From Ascaris suum (Eukaryota; Nematoda; Chromadorea; Rhabditida; Ascarididae): a stretch of DNA of 64,000 bases. Location: positions 10,068,053 through 10,132,052 of the forward strand of contig CM024172.1 of the NCBI GenBank assembly GCA_013433145.1, given 5' to 3'. How positions within the stretch are numbered: the stretch's first letter is position 1; every line of letters begins with the position of its first letter. The notes below the pieces were generated by a model. It did not search any database. It was not told the origin of the DNA and saw only the letters and a list, made by a program, of their open reading frames with translations. The position numbers and the translations under genes were made by a program. Below, one piece after another: positions 42,587-57,108 of the stretch.

Positions 42587-43219
42587 GTGGGTTCACAAAG
42601 CAGTGGGAAAGTGCACCAGGTCGTTGCAGAGCACAATCTGATATTTGTATTGTAAGACGAAACACCTCAACGTCAAGCGAGTATTCTTGGGTAACTGGCA
42701 GAGGCAAGAAAGGTGACCATTGACGAGTGGAAATCGTCAATATTTGGAGCAGCGCGACAACTAGGCCGGTCGCAGCAGACGGGAGCTCAGTGATTGGGAT
42801 CGTCGACTCCAACGGTGGTCGCGGTCGGATCGACACCAGTGGATAAAGAGACAGATCGACGGTGGATCAGGAACGCCACGCGTCAATTCAGAGAGCTGAC
42901 TACGGCAGACAGCGGACAACGAGCGGCGACTCAATCGACAACGAGCAACAACAGGGACGTAGGCCTAATTTTTTAATAGTTGATATTTCGTTTTCTCTTG
43001 TTTTTTTTTTCTCCTTCTTTGCTTATATTGTTTGTTCACGAACCTTTGGGAACAAACTATTATATAGTCAAAAATATTGAACAACTTCACACCTTCACTA
43101 ACACAACAATCAACCCATAAGGGGAGGAAAGTGTGAGTGGTCAATACAGGTTATTTTCACGGAAGTAAAAACTTTCTTCTATGTTGGTCAAAGTAGACAC
43201 AGTATTGTGCGTTAATATG

Positions 43220-45546
<2,327 letters not shown>

Positions 45547-45627
45547 CGTTCACACGCGCTGCAATTTTTCTCGTGATAAGAGGGCAAAAAAATTGCAGTC
45601 TCACCGCATAGTGAACGCTTTGCTTGT
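45547..45627. mobile_element. small foldback (MITE-like)
   Basis: Nested inverted repeats: CGTTCAC (45547-45553) with GTGAACG (45621-45627), and CTGCAATTTTT (45559-45569) with AAAAATTGCAG (45598-45608). The centre is about 28 bases. No target duplication is obvious. The form fits a very short foldback element or a hairpin-forming RNA. Confidence 0.45.
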
Positions 45628-45748
45628 ATTCGTTTCTATCATATAGAAAAGACACATGCGATTACTACTACTGACGCAATTACTCGTATCAAATTTTGCG
45701 AATTTTTTGTTATGCAAATTTCTCCCAAAATTTATTCCATCATTTCAG

Positions 45749-45917
45749 TGAAGTGCGTCAGGAAATGCATCAAGAAAATTTTTCGGATGAAATAAAGTTT
45801 CGCCAAAATGCAGTTAAAATCTCTTGCCTCGGATATGCTAGTTCGACGATTCTTGAAGAATCCTTAGTCATCGTCAACTGCTCACTTGCAAAGATTCATA
45901 CAAAGTGTAGTTTCTAA
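45749..45917 (+). CDS. candidate exon, unknown
   Basis: A consensus acceptor ..CCATCATTTCAG ends at 45748, and an open frame follows to TAA at 45915-45917 (EVRQEMHQENFSDEIKFRQN, then AVKISCLGYASSTILEESLV). There is no partner exon and no recognised domain. Weak evidence. Confidence 0.18.
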
Positions 45918-47487
45918 AAGTTTACAAAAAAATTTTCTCCATTGCAGTGCAGTTTTCGCTGCAGTGAATCATTTCTGTTGATTGCCAATACAATTGTCCT
46001 CGAGACACGGCAATAACGCAATCCACTAAAAAAATTAAGACATTTAATTATGGATGTAGCTGACGTTTTTCAAAATCACGGAATTTTCACAGAATTGAGT
46101 GTTTCAAAGAAGAAGACATCGAATATGCGGTAAGTAGGTCCAAAAATACGGGAACCATAGCTCAGCTTAAGTGAAATCCCTCATGGGCAAATTTCACTTA
46201 TTCTGCCATCTCTATCTTCGTTTGACGCATTTTCTCGTTTCGCTTTCTTTCATTCCTTAGATTAGCGCTTAAATGCTTCTGCAAATTTTTAAAGCTGCTC
46301 ATTAAGGCAATGTTACGTCTGCAAAGCTGCACTATGCGCGTGCATGCGTATCTGTCTATCCAAGCTATAGGTTTGGTGGATTAACCCAAGTCTAAATTGA
46401 CTCACATCTTCGGCTGTGCTCCAAATAAGTATCATTTACGAGTTACTCGAATGGAATTTAGATCCGCAGGGATGTCGTATAATTCAAAGTCGAACTTTTC
46501 TCCCGTGTTAGGTGCGCTATAAATCGATTCTTTATGAGAAGTATTAGTCGGTCCCACTGCAAAATGAAATGATGAGGGCTATGTCATTGCTTTTGAATTG
46601 TTAGACAACCGATTTTCCTTGGCTGAAATAAAAAAAGTGCCCATTGTTCTCCTTCCTCCCTCCTCTCCTCCTCCACCACCATAGAAAATTAGCAGTTTTA
46701 CTCAGCTGCTAATTCAACACAAGAATTAAAACAGAATAAATACTGAAAGCAAATTAAAACACACGAACTAGTATAAAACAGAGGCGTGCAGAGAGATGAG
46801 CGGCACGCAGACGTTAATTTTCCCTTCAAATCCGCATAGAATAAACGACGCAGGTGCCAACAGAGGCAAATTGCAATGAAATTTTTACAAGTATAAACAA
46901 TAGAGGTTTCTCAATTGTACAAAGGGCATTTTTTGAACTAAATCATTGATTGTGCAGAAATGGGTAAATAATTGAACTGAACCACTGCAAACGTGTCAGT
47001 TGCTGCAGAAAATATACAAGTGATGAATGCACGAAACTAATGGCGGTGCTAGTTTGATGCACATATATAAAGACAATAAATAGCAAATATTGTACATATG
47101 CAAATAGATGGACACATCCTCTGCAACACGATACGCGATACTTTTGAGTTCGGTCTCTTCACATTTCTAGACTATTTCTTGCGCAGGAGCCAAATGTTCA
47201 AACCTGTCTGGTATTATGTCCACTGAAGAGGCTGTGATTTGCAAATGCAACGAACAGTTATTTACAGCGGCTGTTATCGATGATGAAATGTACCCTTTCG
47301 TCGGTTCTTAAATGCGTGCCATAGGCTTTACAGCGAACGACTGGCTACCATAGGTTTTGAGCGCTTTTTTGGCGGATGGCGAGAACAAGCCGTCCCGAAC
47401 AAAGGAAATGCAGTCGGCTGTAAACACGCTTGCTCAACGAGTAAGGAAAACAACATAGCTGGCACACTGCAGCTGCAATTTGACGTT
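45918..47487. other. gene-free stretch
   Basis: Contains a CT-rich tract at 46650-46678 and no supported gene. Confidence 0.4.
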
Positions 47488-47585
47488 ACGAAGAACATTC
47501 AGTTGGTTGCAGACTTCGAGCGAATGGCGTTCGCTCGAAGTGCTGCAACCAACCAAATCGTACTCATAGCTCGAATATTCTTCGT
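47488..47585. repeat. long imperfect inverted repeat / hairpin
   Basis: Inner arms 47503-47524 (TTGGTTGCAGACTTCGAGCG..) and 47530-47552 pair over about 21 bases with one internal bulge and a 5-base loop. Outer arms ACGAAGAACATTC (47488-47500) and GAATATTCTTCGT (47573-47585) add 12 of 13 pairs, but the right side has about 20 extra unpaired bases between inner and outer stems. It could be a foldback transposon or a structured RNA. The loop is small for a typical pre-miRNA. Confidence 0.6.
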
Positions 47586-47779
47586 TCGCATTGATGTCTT
47601 ACACTGACATGCGGAGAGCGAAGCACCCAAACACCACAAACTTAAAAGTTCTTTTTAATGCCTTGTAAATGGCTCAAGTGCCTCTCGCCTGACTTAGTAT
47701 GAACCAAATCATCATCTACACTATTCTACTGTTGTCTTTTATTACCGTTTGTTTTCCATCCCGCATCTTGTGCTTATAA

Positions 47780-48148
47780 ATGGTGAAGCACTATGGGCGC
47801 ACTTCTCTATATAGGACAGGTTCACAGCAACGTTGCGCGAGAATATTTATTTTTGTTGGTGAGCATAAGCGGAACCAAAGACTTTCGGATTATATATGGA
47901 AAGCACCACCCTTGGTGCAGAAAATTGTTTCAGGATATCCTACAAAACGCTTACAGAGGTACTCGCTGTATGGAAAATCCTTTGCAGCAATCAGGAATTA
48001 CAGCCTCACAACGTTTGAATCGCCATCGCAGCTGACCAGAACGAACCCAGTTCGGATAGGCAACAAAAAAATTAACGAGTCACGAACGAGAACGGTCTCT
48101 TGCCTGCTTCAGTGCTATAAAAAGGCATACGGGACGACTGAAAGTTGA
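47780..48148 (+). CDS. 122-codon open frame, unknown
   Basis: Open from ATG to TGA with basic composition (KHYGRTSLYRTGSQQRC, then IVSGYPTKRLQRYSLYGKSF). There is no signal peptide or known domain. A second plus frame overlaps it and the minus strand is open at its 3' end. GC is higher than the flanks. It may be real, but no family supports it. Confidence 0.2.
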   Translation: MVKHYGRTSLYRTGSQQRCARIFIFVGEHKRNQRLSDYIWKAPPLVQKIVSGYPTKRLQRYSLYGKSFAAIRNYSLTTFESPSQLTRTNPVRIGNKKINESRTRTVSCLLQCYKKAYGTTES

Positions 48149-50062
48149 GAAACATTTCGTCTCCAGGGTAACGCCCCACACCTCTTTGAATGAAACCCTC
48201 TGCGGCATTTAGAAATTCCCTATGGAAAAAATGTCCTCGATGAAAGCTTCGAATTGGCACAAAGTAGAGTGGAAATGAGCAGCAAACCTCATTACATGAA
48301 ATCCCTAAATAACAGTGAATATGATTACTTTTTCTAAACATTTAGTGCAAGTAAAATGACTCTTCTCAGAAGCAATTAGATCGTGTTGAAAAGACTTTTT
48401 TTTTCTTGCGAAATTATTACAGAAATAATTTTCAGAGCAATAGAACGGAATGATTCATTCCGTCTGCAATTTTAGACTGGTAACGCATCGTTGCTGAAAT
48501 GATCCTATAGCGCTACTATTATTCGATGCAGAACAGTCGACAAAACGAACCCTGCGTGCACTGTGTGCACAAAAGTGCAAAAAAAAAATGTAGATGTAAT
48601 CTTGTCGTTAATTCATCACGAATCCTAACAGTTAAAGCTATTCACCTCTTTCGCTCATATTCACAATCCACTCTTATATGCAAAGCCATTTTGTTCTTTT
48701 TTTTTTAAACAGAGTATTGGCTGCTAGTTGCAATTGCGTTGAATGCTAGCAATGAACGATTGAATTATAAAAGCAAACAGTGCCTCTAATACGATTGAGA
48801 CGTCTTAGTTCGATATCTACACAAGTATCTACATCTCTTAATGTTTCAGTAAGGGGTACCTTAGGTAGATAAACAATTTTATCGTTCGAAACGCTTCCTG
48901 TTGGCCACTGACTGTAATGTTGTTTCATGGTTGCTGACAGTACCTCCGCCACACGTCGTCCCTCTCTCTTATCCGACGACAGTCCTCAGAGAGCTCAACT
49001 GATTATGCTTATCACTACCCATTTCGAGCAAAATTTTGGCGACTTTCGCGCTGCAGCTTCGGTGAAGCACAGTCTTGTGACATGCAGATAGGGACGATGA
49101 CATTCGCTATTCTTTCTTGCATGAGGCGGACAAGGGCGCTCAAGGTTCAACGTGAACAGCAAAATGGATCAGCAAAATGAAGCGTTGATGATGCATGTTA
49201 AACCTGAAAATGGTAATTTGCTGCTGCCTACAAAGGCATGCGTAGATCTGCTTTGGTAGAAGGGGGTGATTGATGTGTAGGTTCCATGCAACCCTTCAAC
49301 TATAAAAATGTTATCATGGATTGTGTGCAACTCGTTCGTTTCCAACGAAAGATGAACGCATTTCAGAGCACTAGAATATGTCGAATTCATCTATGTATTT
49401 TTATTTTATCGGGAAAGATAAAATCTCGAGAAAATGGCGCAGCGGCAACGCTTAGAGTCATGTCTAGGAAGTAGTCTGTCCAAGAGCTCTCAAAAAAAAG
49501 TGTTAGAAAGAAGACTACAGTTTTAGAGATCCCCAAGAAGAGATAAGGCATTCCCAAAGATAAGCGAAGCGCTGGCTGTTCAACCTACTCAAAGAACGGA
49601 AAAAGAGTGAAGCTAGATTTGAAAGCTTGAGCCTTATGCCTCAGTGAAGAAAGAGGAGGATACGTTACAGATCTTCCACTTTCGAAGGACTTTATTTGAA
49701 CTTCGCCGCAAATTTACAAAAATATTTGAAATTCCAACCAAAATACAGCGCCACTCATCCCTTCCTTTTCTCCTCCTACGCCTCCGTCCCCTCCCTTCTC
49801 TGTAAGTTGGACGAATGCAATGAATTCTGAACTGGAATGAGGCAGACGTGGAGTTGTATGTCTTTTTTCGGCTGCTCTATATCACCTCGTTATAGCTGTT
49901 AATGAAAGAAATAGTGGACCTTCAACGAAGCCTGATATCGAACATAACTCCGAGAGGTACGAATAACAACGCCTTCATTAACTTCACTAATACACTCATA
50001 GAAAACTAAAATGGGCGCTTATATGTCATCAAGATTTGTCGGCACTTGTAAGCGACGGATTC
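48149..50062. other. gene-poor stretch
   Basis: Frames of 60-90 codons without recognised motifs. A CT-rich tract occurs at 49762-49800. Confidence 0.35.
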
Positions 50063-50308
50063 TCATTTTGCTTCGGTCAAGTCGGAAAAAGCAGATTTGA
50101 ATGGGAGCTCGAATCGAACAAAATATGAATGCATTGCTGCGCACATTTTACTGTTTGATGACTGCAACTCGTAGGCTTTGTGAGCACAGACCTGGAAGAC
50201 CGATTTGGTTCCGCCTTTACGTGACTTGCTCTGCAACGTGTTTCGACCATTCAGGGTGAAATCGCGCCTAGCTATAGAATGCCAAAGAATATGCAACGTT
50301 TCGGCCAT
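50063..50308 (-). CDS. 81-codon open frame, unknown
   Basis: Minus-strand ATG in good context (CACATGG), open to TGA. The peptide reads MAETLHILWHSIARRDFTLN, then GRNTLQSKSRKGGTKSVFQV, and ends SAFSDLTEAK. It lies in a relatively GC-rich patch (50040-50940) where both strands have open frames, so strand is uncertain. No domain recognised. Confidence 0.22.
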   Translation of the reverse strand: MAETLHILWHSIARRDFTLNGRNTLQSKSRKGGTKSVFQVCAHKAYELQSSNSKMCAAMHSYFVRFELPFKSAFSDLTEAK

Positions 50309-53300
50309 GTGAAAGTGTTGAATCAAAATATTCGATCAGCCTATGAGGGCCGTTTTCGTCGAATCTCGCGACTCAGGCTTTATTCGTTTCAGAGTCGAAA
50401 CTACCAGAAGGACAGAAGGGAAGCTGTAGCAAGCCGACCGAGACGTATACATAGGACGATTTACAGTGGGCATGTCATGGTGAAGTGCAGGGCTAGAGCA
50501 AGTGCCAGGAAAATATACACTTCAAGTGTTAAAAGTTTTGCAGCTATCAACGAATATATGAGTATGAGAATGTAAGGTGATGTTCAAATGGCATTGTAAG
50601 ATGAGGGGAACAAAGCGCACATTTCGACATCGCGGTGAGAAATGCACAGGCACTTAGCAGTCGTCCGTAGGTTTGAACTAGTGAGTGCCCGAAGCTGAGA
50701 TAGTCAATGTTGTATCGTTTTCGAAGTGCGGTTAGGTGATGTACGTGTGAAAAGAATACCATTTGTGGGCCCCATGCGGGACTGGCTGTGCCAGCCACCG
50801 CGGCGTCACGATGCTGCCAAACTGGCGTGGTGTTATCACCTTCTTTACATCCAGTACGTATTGAAAGTACAAAACGGATGCTGCTTCACAAGCAACGCTT
50901 TCAAAGCAATCTTCAATACGAGTTGGGAGTGCTCGAGTTGAAACGATTAAATTAAATCAAATAGTGAAAGAATTAAAAATTATTATTGAAATTAAAACAA
51001 GCGAACTTACTTGTGTGACTTAAGTGTTCTAACGACTTGAGTCATTCCTGAACTCATTCCGGAATTTTAGCACTTTCATTGCAAATGTCATGTAGGTCAC
51101 AAACTTCCTGAACGTTCAGGTCTTTTATCCTATCGTAAGTGAAGTTTAGATAGTAGTTACTTTCCAGCACAATCGACCGCTCGAATCGTTAATTTTATGA
51201 GTTTAACGTTTTCATATGCATTTTATATCGAACCACTAAAGGGCATCGAATGAATGTTACTGTTGTAGATTGACGACTAATTGAGATGTTGTCTTGACCT
51301 GAGGTCCTACTCTATCAGTAATAAGAACAACATGATGCTCACAGTCACAGGAATCAGTGTCAATGCATAAAGATAGCGAATAGTGGCGATGATGTGATTA
51401 AAGCCCCTATGAACATAGAAATGCAGCAAAAGGAAGCTCATCCTATAGTCATAGCATTTAAAAGTCCTCTTATTGCAATATCCACATTTCGAAAATCTCC
51501 ATACGTTTGTGTTGGCTTGATTAGCTGAGGTGATTTCGTTGAAGAGGCGCATGTGAAGTTTAGAGAATGTGATTGGATATTTGTTGAGAGAAAAGCCACT
51601 ATAACATCAGAAATTGAAGGAATCATTATTTATTACTCAACAGAATGGTATATTTTGTTGAGGAATGTCTTGAAAAAAACAAATGGGACGGCAATGAACT
51701 CATATGACGCAAAGATTGATTCGTTTTCTCATGATACGATTAGTCAAAAATGAATGCAAAGCTGTTGATAGTTTAAATTTAATTTGATAGATCAACATGG
51801 ATCGGAATACAATTCTATGGCCGCATTATACATGATAATTTTTCAACTTTAGCCTCAGTGTTGAAACTAGTGAACAAAGAGATCCACACATCGGCAAATA
51901 GGCGCAAATTCAGAGATGACATTGCTCTGAAGCGCTTTGCAAGCTGAAATTTATGTATGCGCAAAATTTAAACGAATCTTCTGTTATGAGTAACGAAAGC
52001 TTCGAAATAGTATGAGGTCAGTTTAGGGAAAATTGCAGATCGTTGGTTGAAAAAAGTGCACTAATTTTGAGTTAGTATCATATTTATGCATTATTGATGT
52101 GGGATCTTCTTCCCAAAAGTTTTGTGCTCATCAATTGATGAGTAGTTATGCAGGTATCTTGCTCAATTAAAAGTTTCGTTACTAGTAATCGCTGCTTATT
52201 GGAAATGAAGAGAAACGGAATAAATGAACGCATCATTCCATCGAAAACTCCCATTAACAGAACAAATGCACGCTTAATATTCATAAAATTTGGCTAACCG
52301 AGTTTTTCTACTATAGGCCAAAGAGTTTTCTGTCTATTAATCTTAGAACTTCATCTATCTTTTAAAGAATTGTTTGGCTTTATCCAACATCATCACTCAC
52401 TTCTTTTATCAATTCTGATTTAGTGCATGTTGACTTACTCTTCATCAACACGAGTTAGCTATATGAGTTGACATCTCTCAACTTGAAGTTTATAACCGTA
52501 TATCCATATGCTATGAGTTCTTCTTTGATCGTTTATGAAAGTTTTACAATGAGCACATTAATGAGCTTGTTGAATGAATTTATGCAGTTTTCACGAGGCA
52601 TTTCGGAAAAACTTTTCATAACTTAGCTGGTACCATTGTCTCTCTCTTTCAAAAAAAAAAGTTCAATGGTGAATTTTGAATTATCTTCGTTGAGAATCAA
52701 TTGCCGAAAAAGCACTCGATCTCTTGCATTTGATATTTTATTTTGCAATAATTATATTATATGGCTAAGAATATAATCCGAAATGCCTCAATTCAACAAT
52801 TTAAATGAATCAATGCTGCTGTATTCACATAAATAATTGCATAATTATCAACGACATAAATTATTATTTGCATAAATTTCAAATGTTGATTGCAATGGTG
52901 ATTATTTTTTGCATTTTATTATTTCTCACAAGTTTGCATGAAGAAAATATTTTTCGCATTTGTTAATTCTCTTATGAAAATCTGAGCACAAAGTTAAAAA
53001 TGCATTTCTATAATTGTTAAACGAAAATTTTGCATAAATAACCGCAAAGATGGCACTTCAAATATTTATAAAAAAATAATCGACGCTTTCAGAAGGACAG
53101 AGAAATGCTTCACATTCGAATAGACGTTAGGAATATACATTTAATCAACGTGCAAAACGATGATTTTTCTATATGGTGACATCAGCAGTACCTTGCACAT
53201 TTCCTGATAAGCTCTCTAGCAATATGTGTTTGAAAATGAAGCGTTTCGACTTATTCAACAAAACGATCGTGCAAGATTGTAAAGTCGAATCTTTTAGAGA

Positions 53301-55390
53301 CGTCCAGTGCCAAGCACTATGAGGATGACAAAAAGAGCAATTGACAAATCATCGTAGACACTAAGGGTATTGCTTAACGAATGATATTTCTAGGTATATG
53401 CGTAACCCATGATTCATACATAAACTTATTGCAAAATCGAAACGATATGAGCATCTTGTTTACTCAGTGGTTTCTACAAATAAGATCGACGGTCGCAATC
53501 AGCTGGTTCCAAAACCTCAGCTGATTGATTCGGAAAAGCGAATTAAGATCAAGCGCATGATAAGCATAGTGCGATGTATATTCCCTGCTACACATACAAT
53601 CGTCTACCTTTGACGCCGCTTCCATAAGTGAATGAAAAACGGTTAGTGTTTGAGATGATTGCGGGCTGGAAGTAAGTAGATGGTGACCCAGTAATCTTCA
53701 TTTAAATATTATTTTATAACTTATTTGTAACGCTTCAAGAGACAAGGAATTATGGAGATTAATGTTTTTTCGTGAAATAGTTCTATGAAATACACACAAA
53801 GTTTCATTTAAGAGATGAATAGGCGATCAGCGGCATTGTGGAAAATGTAAATATTTGGAAGTATCGGAGTTCGCAAAACCAGAAAGATGTTTAGCATACG
53901 CAAAGGCAAGCTTTCATTCTACGGATCTCAACAGTATCAAAGGATGTGCAATATAACTCACCTTGGGAAATTTGTACTGGTTTTTAAACAATTCTGGTAT
54001 ATTTGCATTGCACCGTGTCTATTTTCACGCAATTCTCTTGTTTGTGGGTCGGCCACCCTTCAAAAAATTATTCAAGAGGATGATGTTTATTGGTTAAGCT
54101 GCATAGAAGGGTATTTCTTGACGAGCTTTTTTAAGCATCATTTTTGAAGGTCAGACGCAGAGGTCAGAATGTCTCTAGGCACAAAAGGTCGGAGTATAAA
54201 CTGTGAGTATAGACTTGTCCTATAGCGACACTGCTTGAGGATGCCGAAAATCGTTTCAATCATACTGACAACGTTAGAGATCACCTACGACTTTAACAAC
54301 CTATTTATGTTACAGTGATGAAAATCTTGGATATGAAGTGATGGGATAACAATTTGCAGGCTTTAATCTAAGCTTGCTCTCCATTTAAATGCAACTTATG
54401 ACGTTCCCGGCATTTCGCACTCCATTGTCTGTGAAAATTAATGCAGTGGCTAAGCTCAAGAAATACGCTGCAAGCATGATCTGAGAGGACTTCACATTAG
54501 CGTACTGGTGCACGTGCGATACAATTAGTGGAATTAGTATTGATATTGAGCGTTCAAGCCGATAATGCAAAAATTTTATAGCGTCGCTAAAATCATTTCA
54601 TGCACCGACTTATTGAAAATCTGGCATTTTTATGAGTTTTGTGGTGGTGGTGTTTGTAGTCATGAGGTCTAGTTTGCGTCAATTTATAAAGTTCAAAGTA
54701 AGCTCCACATATATGAAGATGATGAGAAGACCGCGTACATCCATACCGACTGTTTTCGCCTCATTTTGCAGATGTCAGACTCATTTGCAACGAAGGCTTA
54801 TTGAATATTTGCGCCAGTCTTCGGGTGAACTTTTAAGAAGCGAAGAGCCGCTTTTATACGTTCATCAATAATTGATAATTGATAAAAGTGATTCATCATG
54901 TAATGGGAATACAGAGGAGTACACCTTTGGAAATGCTCTTAAAATTTGCAGACCTGCAATCTGCAAACCCGCGAACTTCTCCGCTTGCCTGCAAAATCTT
55001 TCGAAAATTGCATAGCAATAATTGCAATTTTCCGCCATACAGTTTTCTCTCATCTCCAATGCATTTAGATGATAATAGTATGGCAAATTTTCGCGGCAGA
55101 AATGATTTGACCAAAGTGACTTGCCGGCGTGAAGTGTTTTGTAATATTATTTCTCTTTTTTTTCATGTTTCACGTTTTTCGCTCATTTCCATATAGCAGT
55201 TGTTGTTCATCTAGTGGTATGAAACGGCAAATTGTCCTTGAGTTATGAATTTCTATGGAATCAGAATATTTGTAGGATGCCATCTATGGGATGTGAGAGC
55301 AGCCTATTTCATCATAAGGAATGTGGAGCAGCGATCCTTCATATGCATGCGAGGTGCTGTCGGATCGAATGAAGCTAAGAGTTCGTATTT
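50309..55390. other. gene-poor stretch
   Basis: The first 600 bases have overlapping frames on both strands (50279-50575 +, 50547-50798 -, 50726-50941 +), none recognised. From 51 kb on the sequence is AT-rich spacer. A perfect palindrome CCTGAACGTTCAGG sits at 51107-51120. Direct repeats GACCTGCAATCTGCAA occur near 54952. Confidence 0.35.
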
Positions 55391-55404
55391 GTGATCAGAG
55401 CATT

Positions 55405-55718
55405 TTATTGCTCGCGGTGGTGATATTTTGCAGCTAGAGAGTCGATGAATTTCTCAAATCCATTGGTCTTACGAGATTCAAAATCTTCAACGCTCTGATA
55501 GCTTTCAGCTGCAAGAGTTTCGCAGTTTGACGGTAGAGCAACAATTGTCATCGGTTGTGAAATGTCGCTGTAGGGGATACGATAAAGTATTGCATCATTC
55601 ATGAGCGGTCGTCGAAATTACGGACCTCGAAGTGTATCGTGTTTCTGTTGCCATCAGCGAGAACGATAGCGCGATACAGCGCAAGTATTGTATTGATAGG
55701 TGGTGCGCATTTGTGAAG
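55405..55718 (-). pseudogene. frameshifted coding remnant, unknown protein
   Basis: On the minus strand one frame (55718-55599) reads PPINTILALYRAIVLADGNR, then NTIHFEVRNFDDRS and meets TGA. A second frame starts at the overlapping ATG (ATGA at 55602) and reads MNDAILYRIPYSDISQPMTI, then SYQSVEDFESRKTNGFEKFI and SLAAKYHHREQ to TAA. Both pieces look protein-like, and the join is a single-step frame change at about 55600, which suggests one gene with an indel. An AATAAA lies across the stop (55404-55409), suitable as a poly(A) signal. Upstream, ..CAATCTTGACAG ending at 55724 is a possible acceptor. The family is not recognised. A sequencing indel would give the same picture. Confidence 0.38.
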
Positions 55719-55723
55719 TCAGC

Positions 55724-57108
55724 CTGTCAAGATTGATTTATATAACATTTATTGTCACATCATCTTCTTAAGGATAAGCGGATCGATCCATGTTAGCAGT
55801 GATTCACGCGACAATGCCTTTCAATGTCTGATGAATTTCTAATTTGGATGTTTCTGCGAAGCATAGAAGTTGAAACGATTATATGTCGTTTCGGGTGAGG
55901 TTTTTGTTGAAAACTAATGCCCATAACAAGAAATCAGTGTGCTGTTGTGGCTAAACGATGCGGCAACTGGGGACAAACGTTTAGAAATTAAACTCTGAAC
56001 GTACAGTCTGTTCTTTGGCTTTTTCTTTTTATAACACGATATGTGACTGAAGAAGCAATTGCGATCCGCTTTCAAAAACCGCTCATTCTGTAGCAAAAAC
56101 AATCTCTTCAATTTGAAGAAAGCCGATGGGTTGAGATCGTCGCTTCGATAGTTTCGACTTCTCCTGCAAAAAATTTACAACTCGAGACGGCACCGAACAA
56201 TAGAAGAACAAAATAATAAGAAAACACACCGAAAGCAATGTGAATAGGTGAATATTCGAGTTAAACGGGAACGTTGAGAAAGAAATCAAGAGTTATAGTC
56301 TTATCTATTGAGCAGTTATCGTCAAAACGTTCATCCTGTCGTTTTATGAAGTTGTTCAGCTATACTACAAAATTAAATATAAGCTGAAATGACTTTCTCA
56401 ATTCGCTTACCTTCTTTGATGAAAACTTTGCTTTCAGATAGCTTCTCTTAAAGAATTTTTTCATCTAGTTTCCATAAGCAAAAATTTCCTGGACGAACGG
56501 ATTGAAAATTGCAAACGAATCCATCATGGAAGAAAACTGTTTTGTTTAAAGAAGCTTTGCCTAGTGCAACCTTCTTCTCCGCTGAATAAGGAGAGCGAAG
56601 ATTCAATGAAGATATGACGAATGATGCAAAAGATTGGAGGTGAGGGGGCATGGAGAGAAAGTGAAGTGAAGTAATGTGTGGAGTCCTCGATTTCCGATGG
56701 GTGCCCCGTAGAGGAGCAATTCCCCGAATTTTTTCTTCTCTGTTGTTTAATCAGGATCCCGGGAACGACCGAATCGTTCGTCAGCAGGGAGTTTCCTGAG
56801 TTTCCGTCATTTACATTCCTGTCACGATCCCCGCCTTAACATACACGTTCCCAACGAGGTTCATTCTGATGGGAAATCCTCTCCTCGCACTACACTAACA
56901 TCAAATCTCTAAATTTGTGCTAGCTTCTAGACCCGCCTCTTGGTTGCCAGAAATATGTTCATTAGGATCCACCACAACGAAATTTCCTCATCTTTTTGAT
57001 CACATCTCAAGCGTTCTTTATCACCTTCCGACGTCTCTTTGAATTCTACACAAGCAAAAAAGGAACTTTGTACATACTGAAATGAGGAAGAGTTTGTCTC
57101 CTTTATAA
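55724..57108. other. gene-free stretch
   Basis: A minus-strand frame at 56083-56289 has a hydrophobic signal-like start (FTLLSVCFLIILFFY) and an in-frame TTTTTTGCAG acceptor-like site after it. It is too weak to call. 56690-56900 is GC-richer without a clear frame. Confidence 0.35.

Larger units (their letters stand above)
41600..43130 (+). mobile_element. possible LTR / 5' leader of a retroelement containing SL1
   Basis: This segment differs in composition from its flanks and has LTR-like parts: a TATA box (42048-42057) with an initiator-like CAGT 30 bases on, a repetitive middle, and a GC-richer end with short open frames (42794-42976, VDKETDRRWIRNATRQFREL). Short blocks recur: AACCTTTGGG at about 41984 and 43043 with its inverse CCCAAAGGTT at 42061, and a GCGACTCCGACGG/GTCGACTCCAACGG pair at about 42094 and 42803. 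A primer-binding-site candidate TGGAGCAGCGCGAC begins near 42750. No gag, pol or second LTR follows, and TG..CA ends are not clear. It could instead be a decayed gene 5' region. Confidence 0.35.

Noticed and set aside
46376..46402. GGATTAACCCAAGTCTAAATTG as a second spliced leader
   Set aside because: Shares ATTA-CCCAAGT with SL1 but needs an insertion and several mismatches; no donor GT at the end.
50774..50880. Fatty-acid elongase-like exon (WLCQP .. WCYHLLYI)
   Set aside because: The distance between the two blocks is too short for the family, no His box follows, and other frames are equally open.
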